Counted from the stretch's first letter, positions 39,043 through 49,680 are shown. The stretch: 64,000 nucleotides of DNA from Alginatibacterium sediminis (GCF_003610775.1 NZ_RAQO01000002.1:158509-222508); one strand, 5' to 3'. Notes: generated from the letters alone by a model not told the origin. A program made the numbers and translations.

Positions 39043-39750
39043 ATGGGACCCAAAATCCAAAAAATACTCGCAAGCTTAGTGATGTGTCCGGTCTGCATGC
39101 AGCCCTTAGGTGAGACAGAACATGCTTGCTGCCAATGGTGTTGGCAGCGTCTGCAGCTCCCCCAAAAAACACGCTGTCCACAATGCGCAATAGAGGTGAC
39201 ATTTGATGGCTTATGCGGCGAATGCCTTAGCCAACCGCCCTACTTTGATTATAGTTACTGCCTTAGTGATTTTGACTGGCCTTATGCTGCACTCATAAAA
39301 AAATTTAAGTATCAAAAACAACGCTCGCTAGCTAAATTATTTGCACAGCAGATGTGGCTACAGTTCTCCGATTATAGCTATGATGTCGAGCAATTTGTTT
39401 TCGTCCCTATGCACTGGTGGAAAAAACATCGCCGTGGATTCAATCAAAGCCAAGCCCTGTGCCAGTACCTCAGTCAATTCAGTCAGATCCCCACCGATGC
39501 TCTGTTCAAAAGTACATTCCAAACTAAAAGCCTGGCTCAGCTCAATGCGAAACAACGACAAATTGCTTTGATCAAACGCTTCAGTTTAAGAGCAAAACCT
39601 AAGCTTAAACACATAGTTCTTATTGATGATGTGATGACCACAGGAGCCACATTAAATTGCTTAAGCAAACAATTAAAAGCTGCCGGAGTGCAACGAGTGG
39701 GGGTTTGGCTAATCGCTCGCACCGCAAAACCAAACAAGACTGGCACTTAA
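39043..39750 (+). CDS. ComF/GntX-family phosphoribosyltransferase-like protein
   Basis: 235 residues. The N-terminal zinc-binding region has CPVC, CCQWC, CPQC and CGEC pairs. The C-terminal PRTase domain has the PRPP loop VVLIDDVMTTGAT-type sequence (here IVLIDDVMTTGAT). ComF proteins are linked to DNA uptake in competent bacteria, and the E. coli homologue is GntX. The divergent bioH and downstream nfuA match the conserved bioH-gntX-nfuA cluster. A later in-frame ATG at about residue 14 is possible. Confidence 0.9.
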   Translation: MGPKIQKILASLVMCPVCMQPLGETEHACCQWCWQRLQLPQKTRCPQCAIEVTFDGLCGECLSQPPYFDYSYCLSDFDWPYAALIKKFKYQKQRSLAKLFAQQMWLQFSDYSYDVEQFVFVPMHWWKKHRRGFNQSQALCQYLSQFSQIPTDALFKSTFQTKSLAQLNAKQRQIALIKRFSLRAKPKLKHIVLIDDVMTTGATLNCLSKQLKAAGVQRVGVWLIARTAKPNKTGT

Positions 39751-39803
39751 GCGCAAAATCATTACAATTAACCTAGTAATAAACTCAGGTATTAAGGAAA
39801 AGC

Positions 39804-40382
39804 ATGATTCACATTTCGGATTCGGCGCAAGAGCATTTCGCTAAACTGCTCGAAAAACAGCCGGAAGGGACCAACATTCGGGTATTTGTGGTAAACCCAG
39901 GAACCCCAAATGCCGAGTGTGGGGTATCGTATTGCCCTATTGATTCTGTAGAAGATGAGGATACTCGTCTTAAGTTCAAGTATTTTGACGCCTTGGTTGA
40001 TGACACCAGTGTCGCTTATCTTGAAGAAGCAGAAATTGATTATGTCACTGACAAAATGGGCGCACAGCTGACCCTCAAAGCACCCAATGCAAAAATGAAA
40101 AAAGTTAGCGATGACGCTTCTTTGATCGAGCGCGTTGAGTATGTCATTCAAACTCAAGTGAACCCTGGATTGGCTTCACATGGTGGTAATGTCACTGTGT
40201 TAGAACTTGACGATCAAGGCGTAGCAGTACTGCAGTTTGGTGGCGGGTGTAACGGTTGTAGCCAAGTCGACTTCACGCTAAAAGAAGGTATCGAAAAACA
40301 ATTGCTAGAGCTCTTCCCAGGCGAATTGACCGGTGTACGCGATATTACCGAACACGAAGCTGGCGAGCACAGCTACTACTAG
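39804..40382 (+). CDS. nfuA: Fe-S cluster biogenesis protein NfuA
   Basis: 192 residues: an A-type-like N-terminal domain without cysteine ligands, and a C-terminal Nfu domain with C149-x-x-C152 (GGCNGC), which holds a [4Fe-4S] cluster bridging a dimer. It transfers clusters to client enzymes, especially under stress. The start has AAGGAAA upstream. It is followed by a terminator. Confidence 0.96.
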   Translation: MIHISDSAQEHFAKLLEKQPEGTNIRVFVVNPGTPNAECGVSYCPIDSVEDEDTRLKFKYFDALVDDTSVAYLEEAEIDYVTDKMGAQLTLKAPNAKMKKVSDDASLIERVEYVIQTQVNPGLASHGGNVTVLELDDQGVAVLQFGGGCNGCSQVDFTLKEGIEKQLLELFPGELTGVRDITEHEAGEHSYY

Positions 40383-40397
40383 TTTGATGCCCTTGTC

Positions 40398-40425
40398 AAA
40401 AGCACCAAAGCGATTTGGTGCTTTT
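40398..40425 (+). terminator. Terminator after nfuA
   Basis: AAAAGCACCAAA pairs with TTTGGTGCTTTT around GCGA, 16 bases past the stop. Confidence 0.85.
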
Positions 40426-40555
40426 AACCATAATTCTTATTAACTTATGTTTGCTTAACCGAACTTGTCGATGAGAATCATAAAGCTAGGCATCAGCGCT
40501 TAAAATCACAGCCCTTGCAGCCTAAGCTTTGTCGAAAACAATCACCGTCCTACTA

Positions 40556-40715
40556 ATACCAATCCCATTATATTTTTGGTCTTTTACTTGTTGTACTAAA
40601 ACGCTTAGCTTTAGGGAGAAGTCGCGGTTATTAGCGGTCTAATGACAAGAGTTATGACGACAAGATTGGTGTTTTAGTCAAACAATAGTGATCAATAAAT
40701 TACTGTGATTGGTAT
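40556..40715 (+). repeat. MITE-like element, copy 3
   Basis: 160 bases bounded by ATACCAATCCCA and its near-perfect inverted copy TGTGATTGGTAT. It contains GTCGCGGTTATTAGCGGTC and GTGTTTTAGTCAAAC. It is roughly 87% identical to copy 4 by eye, in the same orientation. No coding capacity. Confidence 0.85.
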
Positions 40716-40725
40716 AAACACATCA

Positions 40726-40920
40726 TTATCTTGCATCTTGTTTACAGTCACGTTTATCTTTGCCATGACCTTCTTGATCTCGGCACACTTCACGCGTGTC
40801 TTGGCGGTCATCACGACGATCTTCACGATGATCACCAACGATTTGAGCAGAAGCGCTTAATGGAATCAACGCTGATATCGACGTAGTAGCAAGCAAAACC
40901 GCTAGTAAAATATGTTTCAT
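40726..40920 (-). CDS. Small secreted highly charged protein
   Basis: 64 residues. A clear signal peptide (MKHILLAVLLATTSISALI, cleavage near ASAQ) is followed by a mature part of about 38 residues almost entirely Asp, Arg, Glu, Lys and Gln (REDRRDDRQDTREV) with two cysteines. The ATG at 40920 has AGGTGA upstream. I do not recognise the family. It lies 11 bases from MITE copy 3. Confidence 0.6.
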   Translation of the reverse strand: MKHILLAVLLATTSISALIPLSASAQIVGDHREDRRDDRQDTREVCRDQEGHGKDKRDCKQDAR

Positions 40921-41747
40921 TTTATTCACCTAATTTGAATTTAAGAAATATCCAACATAGTGTTCAGTAGGAATCACTATGACTTTTAGTCGAGAATCCT
41001 TGGCATGCCTGCCTTTTCAGATAGAAGCTGAAACCCCAATATGTTTTACATTTATTTGTTCAAACTAATACAGGTATACGCTATATGCTCTCATCACAGA
41101 TCGCGTTTCGACTAAGCTAACACCCACTAGTAATTGTTGTTTTACGATTATTCCCTTTAATGGTCTGCACTTAATTTGAGTTCAGAGATAAAGCTTATTT
41201 CTAAGCATTGTTTATCTCAGAAGTTGTATGAATAGTAGGCGGGGGGTGATGTGTTTTCAAATCATTTAAAGCTATAACTGATATACCAAATGGTAATATC
41301 ATGGCCTTCAATAGTAATTCGAATACTAACAAGTATCCCCTTTAGTAGACGATTGGTTTAACGCTCTCGATTTAGAGAACTTTGTTGAGCTTTGGATCGC
41401 ATAAATAACCACTAAGCAGTGACTAAAAACCACAGCTGTTGAACAATGGGGATGAGGAAAACAAAAAAGCAGAAACAGAACCATGACACCATTAAATCTA
41501 TCACTGACTTGGTATAACCTCGATACCAATATTGCGTATTTTTTCCCATCTAAGTAGTCATTTACTCGTCTCTTATCAGACAAACCTCTGTGTTAAGCAA
41601 TCAACCGTGATCGCCGCACAACTGTTCTCTAATTTACCAACACGCCTTCGCTACTAACCGAGCGAGTTTGTCTATCGCTATATTAAATGCGTGTTTGTAA
41701 GCACTTCGACGGCATATAAATCTTCGAAGTTATCAAGGTTAATGACT
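40921..41747. other. Long region without a supported gene upstream of tnaA
   Basis: About 827 bases. Open frames here (for example one of 85 codons at 41326-41583, minus) show no family features. A near-palindrome with ACCA/TGGT arms lies at 41280-41300. I looked for a tnaC leader with a conserved Trp and found none with a start codon. The ribosome site of tnaA (AAGG, 41735-41738) is at the right end. Confidence 0.55.
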
Positions 41748-43169
41748 ATGGAAAATTTTAAACACTTACCCGAGCCCTTTCGAATCCGCGTTGTAGAGCC
41801 GGTGAAACGCACTACTAGCGAATATCGCGCGCAAGCAATACAAGGTGCCGGGATGAATCCGTTTTTGCTCGATAGCGAAGACGTATTTATCGACTTACTT
41901 ACCGATAGCGGAACTGGCTCGATTACCCAAAACATGCAAGCAGCAATGTTTCGTGGTGACGAAGCCTACAGCGGAAGCCGCAGCTATTACGCGCTCGCCA
42001 ATGCGGTTAAAGATATTTTCGGCTACCAACATACCATTCCTACTCACCAAGGACGCGGTGCAGAGCAAATCTATATTCCCGTATTAATAAAACAACGCGA
42101 ACTTGAAAAAGGCTTAGATCGCAGCAAAATGGTTGCGCTATCAAACTACTTTTTTGATACCACACAGGGTCATACCCAAATTAACTGCTGTGTTGCTAAG
42201 AACGTCTATACCGAAACGGCTTTCGACACGGCGGTGAATGCGGACTTTAAAGGCAATTTCGACATTGAGAAGTTAGAGCATGCGATACTCGAAGCGGGCC
42301 CTAAAAACGTGCCTTACATTGTGAGTACGATTACCTGTAATTCAGCCGGTGGACAGCCGGTATCTATCGCCAACTTACGAGCCGTTTATGAGATAGCGCA
42401 ACGCTACGAAATACCTGTAGTCATGGACTCTGCACGATATGCTGAAAACGCCTACTTTATCCAACAGCGCGAAGCTGATTACAAAGATTGGAGCATTCAA
42501 GACATAACTCGCGAAAGCTACAAATATGCTGATTTACTGGCAATGTCGGCCAAAAAAGACGCCATGGTTCAGATGGGTGGATTACTGTGCTTTAAAGACG
42601 ACAGCTTAATGCAGGCTTATACCCAATGTAGAACTCTGTGTGTCGTTCAAGAGGGCTTTCCTACCTATGGTGGCATGGAGGGTGGCGCCATGGAGCGCCT
42701 TGCAGTTGGACTATACGACGGTATGAATTTGGACTGGCTTGCCTATCGGATAACTCAGGTTCAATATTTGGTCGAGGGGCTGGAAAAAATAGGTGTGGTA
42801 TGCCAACAAGCGGGCGGACACGCAGCGTTTGTGGATGCTGGCAAGCTACTGCCACATATACCAAGCCATCAATTTCCCGCCCACGCGTTGGCCTGCGAAC
42901 TCTATAAAGTTGCGGGCATACGCTCAGTAGAGATTGGTTCACTACTACTTGGACGCGATCCAAACACAGGTGAGCAACTACCTTGCCCAGCAGAGTTACT
43001 CCGCTTGACCATTCCTCGGGCAACTTACACCCAAACCCATATGGATTTCATCATTGAAGCGTTTGAAAAAGTGAAACAGAATGCCGCTAAGGTGAAAGGA
43101 CTGAGTTTTAGCTACGAGCCCGAAGTTCTGCGCCACTTTACTGCTCGTTTTGAAGAAATAGCTACCTAA
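41748..43169 (+). CDS. tnaA: Tryptophanase
   Basis: A PLP enzyme splitting tryptophan to indole, pyruvate and ammonia. 473 residues, very like E. coli TnaA (471) along its length. Start [15 protein letters not shown]; the PLP lysine lies in [10 protein letters not shown]; the catalytic region [10 protein letters not shown] and the C-terminal [14 protein letters not shown] are intact. The ATG at 41748 is chosen over the one at 41742 by ribosome-site distance and family start. No tnaB permease or tnaC leader is seen. It lies between two MITE copies in the same orientation. Confidence 0.96.
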   Translation: MENFKHLPEPFRIRVVEPVKRTTSEYRAQAIQGAGMNPFLLDSEDVFIDLLTDSGTGSITQNMQAAMFRGDEAYSGSRSYYALANAVKDIFGYQHTIPTHQGRGAEQIYIPVLIKQRELEKGLDRSKMVALSNYFFDTTQGHTQINCCVAKNVYTETAFDTAVNADFKGNFDIEKLEHAILEAGPKNVPYIVSTITCNSAGGQPVSIANLRAVYEIAQRYEIPVVMDSARYAENAYFIQQREADYKDWSIQDITRESYKYADLLAMSAKKDAMVQMGGLLCFKDDSLMQAYTQCRTLCVVQEGFPTYGGMEGGAMERLAVGLYDGMNLDWLAYRITQVQYLVEGLEKIGVVCQQAGGHAAFVDAGKLLPHIPSHQFPAHALACELYKVAGIRSVEIGSLLLGRDPNTGEQLPCPAELLRLTIPRATYTQTHMDFIIEAFEKVKQNAAKVKGLSFSYEPEVLRHFTARFEEIAT

Positions 43170-43228
43170 ACCATTGTTGCCCGAGGCACAAACGTGCCAA
43201 GGGCTTCTTATCACAGACTCGATGATTA

Positions 43229-43387
43229 ATACCAATCCCATTATATTTTTGTCTTTTACTTGTTGTAATAGAACGCCTAGCTTGAGCAAGAAGTCGCTGT
43301 TATTAACCCTCCAATGACAAGGCTTATGACGACGAGATTAGTGTTTTAGTCAAACTATAATGATCAATAAATTACTGTGATTGGTAT
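43229..43387 (+). repeat. MITE-like element, copy 4
   Basis: 159 bases with the same ends as copy 3 (ATACCAATCCCA and TGTGATTGGTAT) and nearly the same interior, including ATGATCAATAAATTACTGTG. It lies 59 bases after tnaA, in the same orientation as copy 3 at 40.6 kb. Confidence 0.85.
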
Positions 43388-43459
43388 AAGCTTGCCGGTA
43401 TCTGATGACGAGTTTGCACAAGGAGTTCTCGGCTATCAGCAACCTTCGCTCAGAATAAA

Positions 43460-44023
43460 CTAGTCTTCTGAAATCCCGCTGCGCACTGCTATCTGCGTCT
43501 CAAAACCATCGATACTTTGTTGGTTTTTCTTTAGCCAGTATTTTTCGATGCCCGACTTTCCTTGGCGCTCAGACCATTGACTTAGGTCTTCCCTGTCATT
43601 TAAATACTGATAATTCGGTACCGACATGCCACACGAGGCCAATACAAAATCGATATTCAAAATGAAGATCTGGCGAGCAGCAACGCTAGGCTTAAATAGC
43701 CCCACATAGCTATCCCACTCAGGGTCTGCTTTATGAATAAGCTGAGCATGCCCATAAGTTCGAAGTATAAGTGGCGAACCTTCGAAAGCGCAAAACATTA
43801 AGGTCATACGAGACTCTTGCAACACATGGGCTGCTGACTCGTTACCACTACCGGTCAAATTAAGCCAAGCGATGGTCTTGTTATCAATGACTCGCAGACT
43901 ATCCCCACCTTTAGGCGAAAGGTTTACTTGCCCCGTCAGCGCAGCCGTTGCAACGAAGTAAATCTGCTGAGCTTGAATAAACGCAACTTGTTTATCGTTC
44001 AACTGTTCGAATCGCTTTCCCAT
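43460..44023 (-). CDS. Pyridoxamine 5'-phosphate oxidase-like FMN protein
   Basis: A 187-residue split-barrel flavoprotein-like protein. The N-terminal half has YFVATAALTGQVNLSPKGGDS and ESRMTLMFCAFEGSPLILRTYG, typical of the PNPOx-like family. It lacks the residues that mark true PdxH. Substrate unknown. Stands alone. Confidence 0.82.
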   Translation of the reverse strand: MGKRFEQLNDKQVAFIQAQQIYFVATAALTGQVNLSPKGGDSLRVIDNKTIAWLNLTGSGNESAAHVLQESRMTLMFCAFEGSPLILRTYGHAQLIHKADPEWDSYVGLFKPSVAARQIFILNIDFVLASCGMSVPNYQYLNDREDLSQWSERQGKSGIEKYWLKKNQQSIDGFETQIAVRSGISED

Positions 44024-44236
44024 CTCTATTCCCTTAGCTAGCCAGATTGACTACCCTTATATCAGATCAGCTAAAAAAACGACAAACATGCTTTAACACT
44101 CAACACCTTAGAGGTACCCATTTAGATGTATTTACTGGCCTGTCTCAGTTTTTGATGTTACTTTCATTGCGAAAATAGACATTCACAGTGTTTAAAACGC
44201 AGCTCGATTAAAGCGACATTAACCTCAGGAACCGGT

Positions 44237-44491
44237 ATGAAACAGATCTTCTTTTTTGACTCAATGCTCACCCCTAAAATAATCACTTTCGTATATTGGA
44301 TCTTATTAGTATCCGCTGTGATTAGCGGCTTAATAACTATGTTTAATGGCTATCAAAGCAATGTATTCGGTGGCTTGATGATGATGGTTGGCGGCGTTGT
44401 TGGAGCTCGGATTTGGTGTGAGTTGATGATTGTTCTATTCAAGATCCACGAAAACTTGCAGAGAATAGCTGATTCAAAGTCTGAATCTTAA
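44237..44491 (+). CDS. DUF4282 small membrane protein
   Basis: 84 residues with two hydrophobic segments (about 15-35 and 43-72). DUF4282 pattern: FFDSMLTPKIITFVYW and ARIWCELMIVLFKIHENL. Function unknown; probably an inner-membrane accessory. Confidence 0.85.
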   Translation: MKQIFFFDSMLTPKIITFVYWILLVSAVISGLITMFNGYQSNVFGGLMMMVGGVVGARIWCELMIVLFKIHENLQRIADSKSES

Positions 44492-44552
44492 GCCCTAAAG
44501 TTGATGTGTTCGCAACCCCATTCGAACACATCACTGTTCTAACACAACGCAA

Positions 44553-45017
44553 CTATTGAGTTGCGGCTTTCGATATCGCGGCCAGTGCTCCAGAAATCTT
44601 AGTAAAATACTCGTCACAACCTTCAACTTGGTGTCGTTGTTGTAAATAGGCCGGATCATTATACGATACCCAGGTCACATCTTCTTCATCGACCCAAACT
44701 AAGGCTTTTTGTGGCAGATCAATGGCAATTAGCTGTTCGCAGACCATGAGTGGAGAACCCACTTTAGAGTTTCCAAAAACGAATAATTCAGTTGATCTTA
44801 AATCAACGCCAATCATCGATGCCGATTGACTGTGCCAAACACGAGTCATGGTGCGCATGCCTTTGTCATCCAGTGCTTTTTGTAACAAGCTACGGGTTCT
44901 CGCAAAGTTGTGTTCGCTTTGAACATTAATCAAACCGTTGTCCGGCTTTCCCTGAGCAAACACAGAAGATGTTGTAGCTATCAAAGTTACGAGTGTTAAC
45001 AGTCTAATAATTCGCAT
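44553..45017 (-). CDS. DUF302 periplasmic protein
   Basis: 154 residues with signal peptide (cleavage near SSVFAQ). The DUF302 fold is suggested by VCEQLIAIDLPQKALVWVDEEDVTWVSYNDP. Members bind small ligands or metals in some studies; no ligand is assigned here. Transcribed alone. Confidence 0.83.
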   Translation of the reverse strand: MRIIRLLTLVTLIATTSSVFAQGKPDNGLINVQSEHNFARTRSLLQKALDDKGMRTMTRVWHSQSASMIGVDLRSTELFVFGNSKVGSPLMVCEQLIAIDLPQKALVWVDEEDVTWVSYNDPAYLQQRHQVEGCDEYFTKISGALAAISKAATQ

Positions 45018-45174
45018 ATGATCCTCAATTTTTTTGCTCTGCTGCCTTCAGGCTAACTACAGTGCTTTGCTAAATGGTTTATACAGCGAGTTGTGGTTTA
45101 CGCAATTGATGTCCTACCTTACTAGTGTAGCTGATAGCGATGTTTTATAAAATTATTCGCCAAAGTTCCCTTCG

Positions 45175-45732
45175 CTAATCTGAATTGTCCTTTGCACCAA
45201 ACAGCTTAGGGGATGCAAAACGACTCATCGCTAGAATAGCAGCCTGCTCATAGTTTCCTTGTCGGCTAGCAAGCCCATTAGTTAACAAACCGATGGCGCC
45301 CCCTTTTTGCTTAATATTGTGAGTATTAAATAACTGGTCCATCAAAGGCCCCAGTTCTTGCCCCTCGCATAGTGATTGATAGACACTCATGGGTAGCGGT
45401 AATTGCGCTCCTCTTCCGACGCTTGTTTGACGGCCATCAGCAATAACAACATAAGCAAAAGTAGCAGGACCATCTTCAAAGTTATCCACGCCACCTTCAA
45501 TAGCAGCGTAATAGTCGGCCTGATGTTTAGTTTGACAAAATTCTAGCCGATTGAGCGCGCCTAGGCGGGTTTCTGCGTTGCTTAAGGGTTGCTCGCGAAC
45601 GCCGGACGGCGCATCTATTCCCTGTACTTCGAGCTGTGCTTGAGGATTATAGGCAGCAATGGCATTTCTTATGGCAGCCACTTTCACCGGGTTTTGAGAC
45701 GCTACCACCACGCGGATTAAAGATTTTTGCAC
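45175..45732 (-). CDS. yjjX: Inosine/xanthosine triphosphatase
   Basis: A 185-residue house-cleaning NTPase that hydrolyses ITP and XTP. VVASQNPVKVAAI at the N-terminus, GIDAPSGVREQPLSNAET and the mid EGGVDNFEDGPATFAYVVI are YjjX hallmarks. No operon partner is close. Confidence 0.92.
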   Translation of the reverse strand: MQKSLIRVVVASQNPVKVAAIRNAIAAYNPQAQLEVQGIDAPSGVREQPLSNAETRLGALNRLEFCQTKHQADYYAAIEGGVDNFEDGPATFAYVVIADGRQTSVGRGAQLPLPMSVYQSLCEGQELGPLMDQLFNTHNIKQKGGAIGLLTNGLASRQGNYEQAAILAMSRFASPKLFGAKDNSD

Positions 45733-45773
45733 GATATAACATCCTTATATTTGACTATCGCTAACCACATGAC

Positions 45774-45797
45774 AAAAAAAACGCGGCTAAAGCCGCG
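45774..45797 (-). terminator. Terminator after gpsA
   Basis: On the minus strand CGCGGCT pairs with AGCCGCG and is followed by a run of eight T. It lies 26 bases past the gpsA stop. Confidence 0.88.
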
Positions 45798-45822
45798 CAG
45801 TTTTATCAATTAAAGAACAAGC

Positions 45823-46833
45823 TTACTCATCTTTTTGCGAACGAGCCAATAGATCTCTTGCCGCTTCACTGACTGATTTGCCTTGATACAAAACTTGATA
45901 GATTTGATCAACAATCGGCATCTCTACCTGATGTTTACGCGCCAATAAATAGACCTCATTGGTATTGCGAAAACCTTCGACCACTTGTCCAATCGACTCT
46001 TCAGCCTCTTGAATACTTAAGCCTTTACCTAAAGCTAATCCAAAGCGACGATTTCGACTTTGATTATCAGTACAAGTCAGTACTAAATCACCTAAACACG
46101 CCATACCCATAAAGGTTTCATTTTTAGCGCCTAAGGCTAAACCTAAGCGAGTCATCTCAGTAAGGCCGCGAGTAATCAATGCTGTACGGGCATTTGCGCC
46201 AAAACCGAGTCCATCAGCAAGGCCCGCACCAATAGCGATAACGTTTTTAACCGCTCCGCCAAGTTGCACCCCAATAATGTCGTCGTTGGTATATACCCTA
46301 AAGTGTCGTTCACAATGCAGTGTTTGCGCCAAGTAGCTTACCAACTGTGTGTCTGAAGACGACACTGAAATAGCCGTTGGTAGACCCGCGGCAAGCTCAC
46401 GTGCAAAGGTAGGTCCGGAAATCACCGCTTGAGAAAAATCATCGCCTAGTACTTCATCGCACACTTGCGATAATAGTTTGCCGCTATTGGCCTCAAGCCC
46501 TTTAGTGGCCCAAGCAATAGATGCATTTTTTCGCAAAAACGGCTTTGCTTGTTCAAGCACCATAGCAAATACCGAGCTTGGGACAACGACTAGAACGTGA
46601 TCAGTCTGGGATAACGCGAGTTGTAAATCATCGCAAAGCTCAAGGCTTTCAGGAAATGGGATCCCTGCTAGAAATTGTTGGTTCTCTCTCGCCTTAGCAA
46701 GATTAGCAACGTGCGCGGGCTCGTGCCCCCACAAAATAGTTCTGTGGCCATTGCGAGCAATCGCAATGGCTAAGGCGGTACCGTAGGAGCCGGCTCCTAG
46801 TACCACCATTGCGGCATCTTGAGACACAGCCAT
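45823..46833 (-). CDS. gpsA: NAD(P)-dependent glycerol-3-phosphate dehydrogenase
   Basis: A 336-residue enzyme making sn-glycerol-3-phosphate for phospholipids. The Rossmann [10 protein letters not shown] lies at residues 13-22, the catalytic lysine is in [12 protein letters not shown], and [10 protein letters not shown] follows. Its start overlaps the secB stop by one base, the standard secB-gpsA pair. Confidence 0.96.
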   Translation of the reverse strand: MAVSQDAAMVVLGAGSYGTALAIAIARNGHRTILWGHEPAHVANLAKARENQQFLAGIPFPESLELCDDLQLALSQTDHVLVVVPSSVFAMVLEQAKPFLRKNASIAWATKGLEANSGKLLSQVCDEVLGDDFSQAVISGPTFARELAAGLPTAISVSSSDTQLVSYLAQTLHCERHFRVYTNDDIIGVQLGGAVKNVIAIGAGLADGLGFGANARTALITRGLTEMTRLGLALGAKNETFMGMACLGDLVLTCTDNQSRNRRFGLALGKGLSIQEAEESIGQVVEGFRNTNEVYLLARKHQVEMPIVDQIYQVLYQGKSVSEAARDLLARSQKDE

Positions 46834-47318
46834 TAAGCTTGAGTCTCTGCCTCTTTTGCTGCTACTTGTTGTTGAACGTAGTTCGCAAACAAGGCATCAA
46901 AGTTAACCGGAGCTAGATTCAATTGTGGGAATGAACCACGCGCAACCAAGTTTGAAACTGACTCGCGAGCATATGGGAACAATATGTTCGGGCAGTATGC
47001 ATTAATAGCATGCGCAAGTTGCGGCTCAGGTAGGTTACCTAAAGTGAAGATACCGCCTTGCTGGATTTCGCAAAGGAAAGCCGTTTTATCAGCAACTTTG
47101 GCCGTTACAGTTAAAGTCAGGACAACTTCATAGATGTTGTCTGCAAGCTTGCTACTGTTAGTATCAAGATCAACTTTAACTTCAGGTTTCCATTCAGCTT
47201 GGAAAATCTGTGGAGAGTTAGGCGTTTCAAAAGAAATATCTTTGGTATAGATACGTTGAATCGAGAATTCTACTTGTTGCTGCGCTTCACCAGCGCCATT
47301 TTGAACTTCTTCAGCCAT
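46833..47318 (-). CDS. secB: Protein-export chaperone SecB
   Basis: 161 residues; a tetrameric cytoplasmic chaperone that delivers unfolded precursors to Sec[17 protein letters not shown] and [20 protein letters not shown] are family signatures. It follows the rhodanese gene, as in enterobacteria where yibN, grxC, secB and gpsA cluster; grxC is absent here. Confidence 0.96.
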   Translation of the reverse strand: MAEEVQNGAGEAQQQVEFSIQRIYTKDISFETPNSPQIFQAEWKPEVKVDLDTNSSKLADNIYEVVLTLTVTAKVADKTAFLCEIQQGGIFTLGNLPEPQLAHAINAYCPNILFPYARESVSNLVARGSFPQLNLAPVNFDALFANYVQQQVAAKEAETQA

Positions 47319-47369
47319 GCTAAATAAACCTTCTTAATATGAATATGTACGAGCTCTTAGATCACTCTA

Positions 47370-47804
47370 TTATTTTTTACGAGTTACTGGCAACTTCGAC
47401 GCTGTCCACTCACCCATGCCACCACTCAAACTATATACGGGTGTAAACCCAGCTTTAACCATGGCTTTACCAGCAGTTCCAGAACGCATTCCGGTTTCGC
47501 ATACTACGATGGTTGGGGTAGCTTTGAACTTTTCAATAGGAGTAAAGTTATTTGCTTGGATTTGTGTGAGCGGAATGTGATGTGCGCCCGCAATATGCCC
47601 TTTTTTAAACTCATCTGCAGTTCGAACATCAATCACAACAGCATCTTGTTTATTGATCAGCATTGTCGCTTCATGATTACTCACCGACTTGACTTTTGAA
47701 GTCGCCGATTGAAAAAAGCTGTAGATAATTGCGCCCAAAAGACCGAGCCAGGCAACAGACATCAGCGTGTGGTTGCCGACAAATTCCATTACTTCTTGCA
47801 TCAA
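47370..47804 (-). CDS. Membrane-anchored rhodanese-domain protein (YibN-like)
   Basis: 144 residues. One N-terminal transmembrane helix (about 14-33) is followed by a rhodanese domain with DVRTADEFKKGHIAGAHHIP and the active-site loop CETGMRS, where the cysteine would carry persulfide. It sits before secB-gpsA and is divergent from gpmI, the conserved yibN position. Confidence 0.9.
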   Translation of the reverse strand: MMQEVMEFVGNHTLMSVAWLGLLGAIIYSFFQSATSKVKSVSNHEATMLINKQDAVVIDVRTADEFKKGHIAGAHHIPLTQIQANNFTPIEKFKATPTIVVCETGMRSGTAGKAMVKAGFTPVYSLSGGMGEWTASKLPVTRKK

Positions 47805-48105
47805 GTATTCCCATCATTTATCAGTTAAAGTTTCGGCCGCAGAGTATACACCGCCTATACCACAATAGCAGCTATTACCGTGGCCACAGCTGATCGAAAC
47901 TATCATCTTGTGAAGCTAAACCCGCTTATAAGCTTGTAAACCAATGTTAATAGAGCTGCCTCAACCAAATAAATTAGTGGTGATAACAAGTGAGTAGATG
48001 ATTTATTACAGCAAATTGTGCTGGATCAGGTGAACATTTCCAAAAGTGTAGTAAACTTTCAGTATTATCGCGTTTAACAAAATTTCATACCTTTAGGGAG
48101 ATATC
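47805..48105. other. Divergent rhodanese/gpmI intergenic region
   Basis: 301 bases with no open frame of interest. Near the right end are a TATTAT-like -10 (about 48062) and the gpmI ribosome site AGGGAG. No operator is recognised. Confidence 0.45.
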
Positions 48106-49635
48106 ATGTCTGCGAGCAAAAAAACCTTAGCGCTAATTATTATGGATGGCTGGGGTTATCGTGAAGACAACAGTAACAACGCTGTTGCAAATGCCAAAAC
48201 CCCCGTCCTAGATGCGCTTTGGGCGAATAATGCAAGCACCTTAATTCAAGCTTCAGGCTATGATGTTGGTTTGCCTGACGGTCAAATGGGGAATTCAGAA
48301 GTAGGTCATGTAAACATCGGCGCTGGTCGTGTTGTCTATCAAGACCTCACTCGTATCACCAAAGATATTGCTGAAAAAACCTTCTTTGATAACGCAACTA
48401 TCTGTGGCGCAGTAGACAAAGCAGTTGCTTCGCAGAAAGCGGTTCACATTATGGGTCTATTTTCACCAGGTGGCGTCCATAGCCACGAAGACCACATGTT
48501 GGCTGCGATTGATTTGGCAGCAGCGCGTGGTGCAGAAGAAATTTACATACACGCTTTTCTTGATGGCCGTGACACGCCACCGCGTAGTGCTCAAAATACC
48601 ATTACCCGTTTTGATGAGAAGTTTGCTCAACTTGGTAAAGGCCGTATCGCATCTATGGTTGGCCGTTACTATGCCATGGATCGAGATAATCGATGGGATC
48701 GTGTCCAAGAAGCCTATGACCTATTAACTCTAGGTAAAGGACTTCAGTATGCGAGCGCAACCGAAGCACTTGAAGCTGCTTATGCTAGAGATGAAAATGA
48801 TGAATTCGTAAAAGCATCAGTTATCGGTGAAAGTGCTGCCACGATAAACGACGGCGATGCACTATTATTTATGAACTTCCGAGCGGACCGTGCTCGCGAA
48901 ATTACCCGATGCTTTGTTGAACCAACATTTGATGGATTTGAGCGTAGTAAAGTTCCAAATGCTGAGTTTGTCATGTTGACTCAGTACGCTGCAGACATTC
49001 CAGCATTAAGTGCCTACCCACCTGAAGACTTAGTAAACACCCTTGGTGAAGTACTAGAAAGCGCGGGTAAAACGCAATTGCGGATCTCTGAGACTGAGAA
49101 ATATGCGCACGTAACCTTCTTCTTTAATGGCGGCAACGAGGACCCATTCAAAGGTGAAAAGCGAGAGCTTATCCCGTCACCTAAAGTTGCTACCTATGAT
49201 CTGCAACCAGAAATGAATTCCGAAATGCTGACAGACAAACTAGTCGCAGCGATTAAGAGCGCTGAGTATGATGTGATCATTTGTAACTACCCCAATGGCG
49301 ATATGGTTGGGCATACTGGCGTTTATGATGCAGCGATTAAAGCTTGCGAAGCTGTAGACCACTCAATTGGGCGCGTTGTAGAGGCTCTCAAAGAGTCAGG
49401 TGGTGAATGCCTAATCACAGCCGATCATGGTAATGCGGAGCAAATGGTCGACCCTGAAACTGGCGGCATACATACTGCACATACCAACCTACCGGTTCCA
49501 TTTATTTATGTTGGCCGCGAAGCCACAGCCGTAGAAGGCGGCAAGCTAAGCGATATTGCTCCGACAATGCTGAATCTAATGGGTATGGAAATTCCAGAGC
49601 AAATGACTGGAAAACCACTTATGCTCATTAAATAA
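48106..49635 (+). CDS. gpmI: Cofactor-independent phosphoglycerate mutase
   Basis: A 509-residue glycolytic enzyme interconverting 3- and 2-phosphoglycerate, alkaline-phosphatase fold with two metals. [10 protein letters not shown] carries the metal aspartate, the catalytic serine is in [13 protein letters not shown], and ADHGNAEQM is the C-terminal metal site. A strong terminator follows. Confidence 0.97.
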   Translation: MSASKKTLALIIMDGWGYREDNSNNAVANAKTPVLDALWANNASTLIQASGYDVGLPDGQMGNSEVGHVNIGAGRVVYQDLTRITKDIAEKTFFDNATICGAVDKAVASQKAVHIMGLFSPGGVHSHEDHMLAAIDLAAARGAEEIYIHAFLDGRDTPPRSAQNTITRFDEKFAQLGKGRIASMVGRYYAMDRDNRWDRVQEAYDLLTLGKGLQYASATEALEAAYARDENDEFVKASVIGESAATINDGDALLFMNFRADRAREITRCFVEPTFDGFERSKVPNAEFVMLTQYAADIPALSAYPPEDLVNTLGEVLESAGKTQLRISETEKYAHVTFFFNGGNEDPFKGEKRELIPSPKVATYDLQPEMNSEMLTDKLVAAIKSAEYDVIICNYPNGDMVGHTGVYDAAIKACEAVDHSIGRVVEALKESGGECLITADHGNAEQMVDPETGGIHTAHTNLPVPFIYVGREATAVEGGKLSDIAPTMLNLMGMEIPEQMTGKPLMLIK

Positions 49636-49656
49636 ATGACTTAAGTAATCATTGTT

Positions 49657-49680
49657 AAAGGGCCTTCGGGCCCTTTTTTT
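49657..49680 (+). terminator. Terminator after gpmI
   Basis: AAAGGGCC pairs with GGCCCTTT around TTCG and is followed by T; it lies 22 bases past the stop. Confidence 0.9.

Noticed and set aside
41336..41403. A tnaC-like leader peptide, because a frame reads DWFNALDLENFVELW
   Set aside because: No start codon precedes it after an in-frame stop, the Trp-to-Pro spacing does not fit and it lies over 340 bases from tnaA.
41326..41583. An 85-codon open frame on the minus strand
   Set aside because: No ribosome site, no family-like features, composition like shifted non-coding sequence.
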